Shown here: positions 12,935 through 13,251 of the stretch, one piece after another
How the letters are laid out: each line of letters begins with the position of its first letter
Numbering within the stretch: position 1 is the first letter of the stretch
Source: Solirubrobacteraceae bacterium
Lineage (GTDB): Bacteria; Actinomycetota; Thermoleophilia; Solirubrobacterales; Solirubrobacteraceae
Reading direction: 5' to 3'
Assembly (NCBI GenBank): GCA_025935735.1
Contig: JAICUS010000108.1
Span: 1 to 13,251 of the forward strand
Length of the DNA stretch: 13,251 nucleotides
Position numbers and translations under genes: made by a program
Notes under the pieces: generated by a model
Seen by the model: only the letters and a program-made list of their open reading frames with translations
Told to the model about the DNA's origin: nothing
Databases searched by the model: none

Positions 12935-13251
12935 ACCGCCGCGTGGTGCTCGCGGCCGCCGGGGCCGTCGCGGTCGTCGCCGCGGTCCTCGTCATCCCGC
13001 AGCTGGCCAGCACGAGCGCGCTGGTCGTGTGGGAGACGGCGCTGTTCGCGATGCTGTTCGCGACGAGCACCAACCTGCTCTTCGGCTCGGCCGGCATCCC
13101 GTCGTTCGGCCAGGCCGCGTTCTACGGCGCCGGCGCGTACACCGCCGGCATGGCCGCCCCGCACGGCTGGAACGTCCTACTGGTGCTGGGGCTGGCGATC
13201 GTCGTCAGCGCCGCGGTCGCGCTCGGCGTGTCGCTGTTCGCGTGGCGGACG
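12931..13251 (+). CDS. livM: ABC transporter permease LivM, 5' part only
   Basis: The ATG at 12931 overlaps the livH stop as ATGA. The frame is open to the window end, giving 107 N-terminal residues of a protein usually about 300-350 long. The first hydrophobic segment covers about 6-22. TNLLFGSAGIPSFGQAAFYGAGAYTAGM (about 48-75) is the conserved LivM region, normally G-x-x-S-F-G-x-A-A-F-x-G-x-G-A-Y. It would form the second membrane subunit of the importer together with LivH. Its C-terminal part and any fused domain are outside the window. Confidence 0.92.
   Translation, partial: MNRRVVLAAAGAVAVVAAVLVIPQLASTSALVVWETALFAMLFATSTNLLFGSAGIPSFGQAAFYGAGAYTAGMAAPHGWNVLLVLGLAIVVSAAVALGVSLFAWRT

Overview
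The window is very GC-rich DNA with strong G/C bias at third codon positions, frequent GTG starts, ATGA/TGATG start-stop overlaps and long stop-free antisense frames. This points to a high-GC actinobacterium; a soil lineage such as Thermoleophilia/Solirubrobacterales is a guess from gene content, not a demonstrated assignment. No RNA gene, insertion sequence, CRISPR array or prophage was recognised.

Positions 1-4577 (minus strand) hold most of a V/A-type ATPase operon. Read 5' to 3' the order is D, G/H-like stalk subunit, I, K (c-ring), E, C, with C running off the left edge. Spacing is tight throughout: D/G-H and E/C overlap by ATGA, K and E are 2 bp apart, and the strong K ribosome site touches the stop of I. 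Catalytic subunits A and B and subunit F are not in the window. Subunit D leads the block instead of following A-B.

Positions 4796-6252 (plus strand) carry two universal stress proteins, one single-domain and one tandem, separated by 44 bp that contain an inverted repeat. At 6372-7457 (plus) is an unusual protein with an LQRAVGNRAV N-terminal motif and a HEARH metallopeptidase signature. It ends head-on against a 1110-residue, membrane-anchored or exported protein on the minus strand (7454-10786) that joins TolB-like propeller repeats to an amidohydrolase domain. The two genes share one CTAG as both stop codons.

Upstream of the amidohydrolase on the minus strand are a small lipoprotein gene that may be a truncated remnant (10820-11104) and an IclR-family regulator (11130-11930). 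The three minus-strand genes are closely spaced and may be co-transcribed. Divergent from iclR, livH and the start of livM (12056 to the right edge) encode the permeases of a branched-chain-amino-acid-type (HAAT) ABC importer. The 125-bp iclR-livH gap holds overlapping divergent promoter candidates, a 19-bp inverted repeat over the livH -10 region and a small hairpin in the livH leader. This is a compact candidate switch by which the IclR protein would control the transporter.

The least explained items are the HEARH/LQRAVGNRAV protein, the iclR-livH control region, the rearranged V-ATPase order and the possible lipoprotein remnant. None by itself proves a new system.
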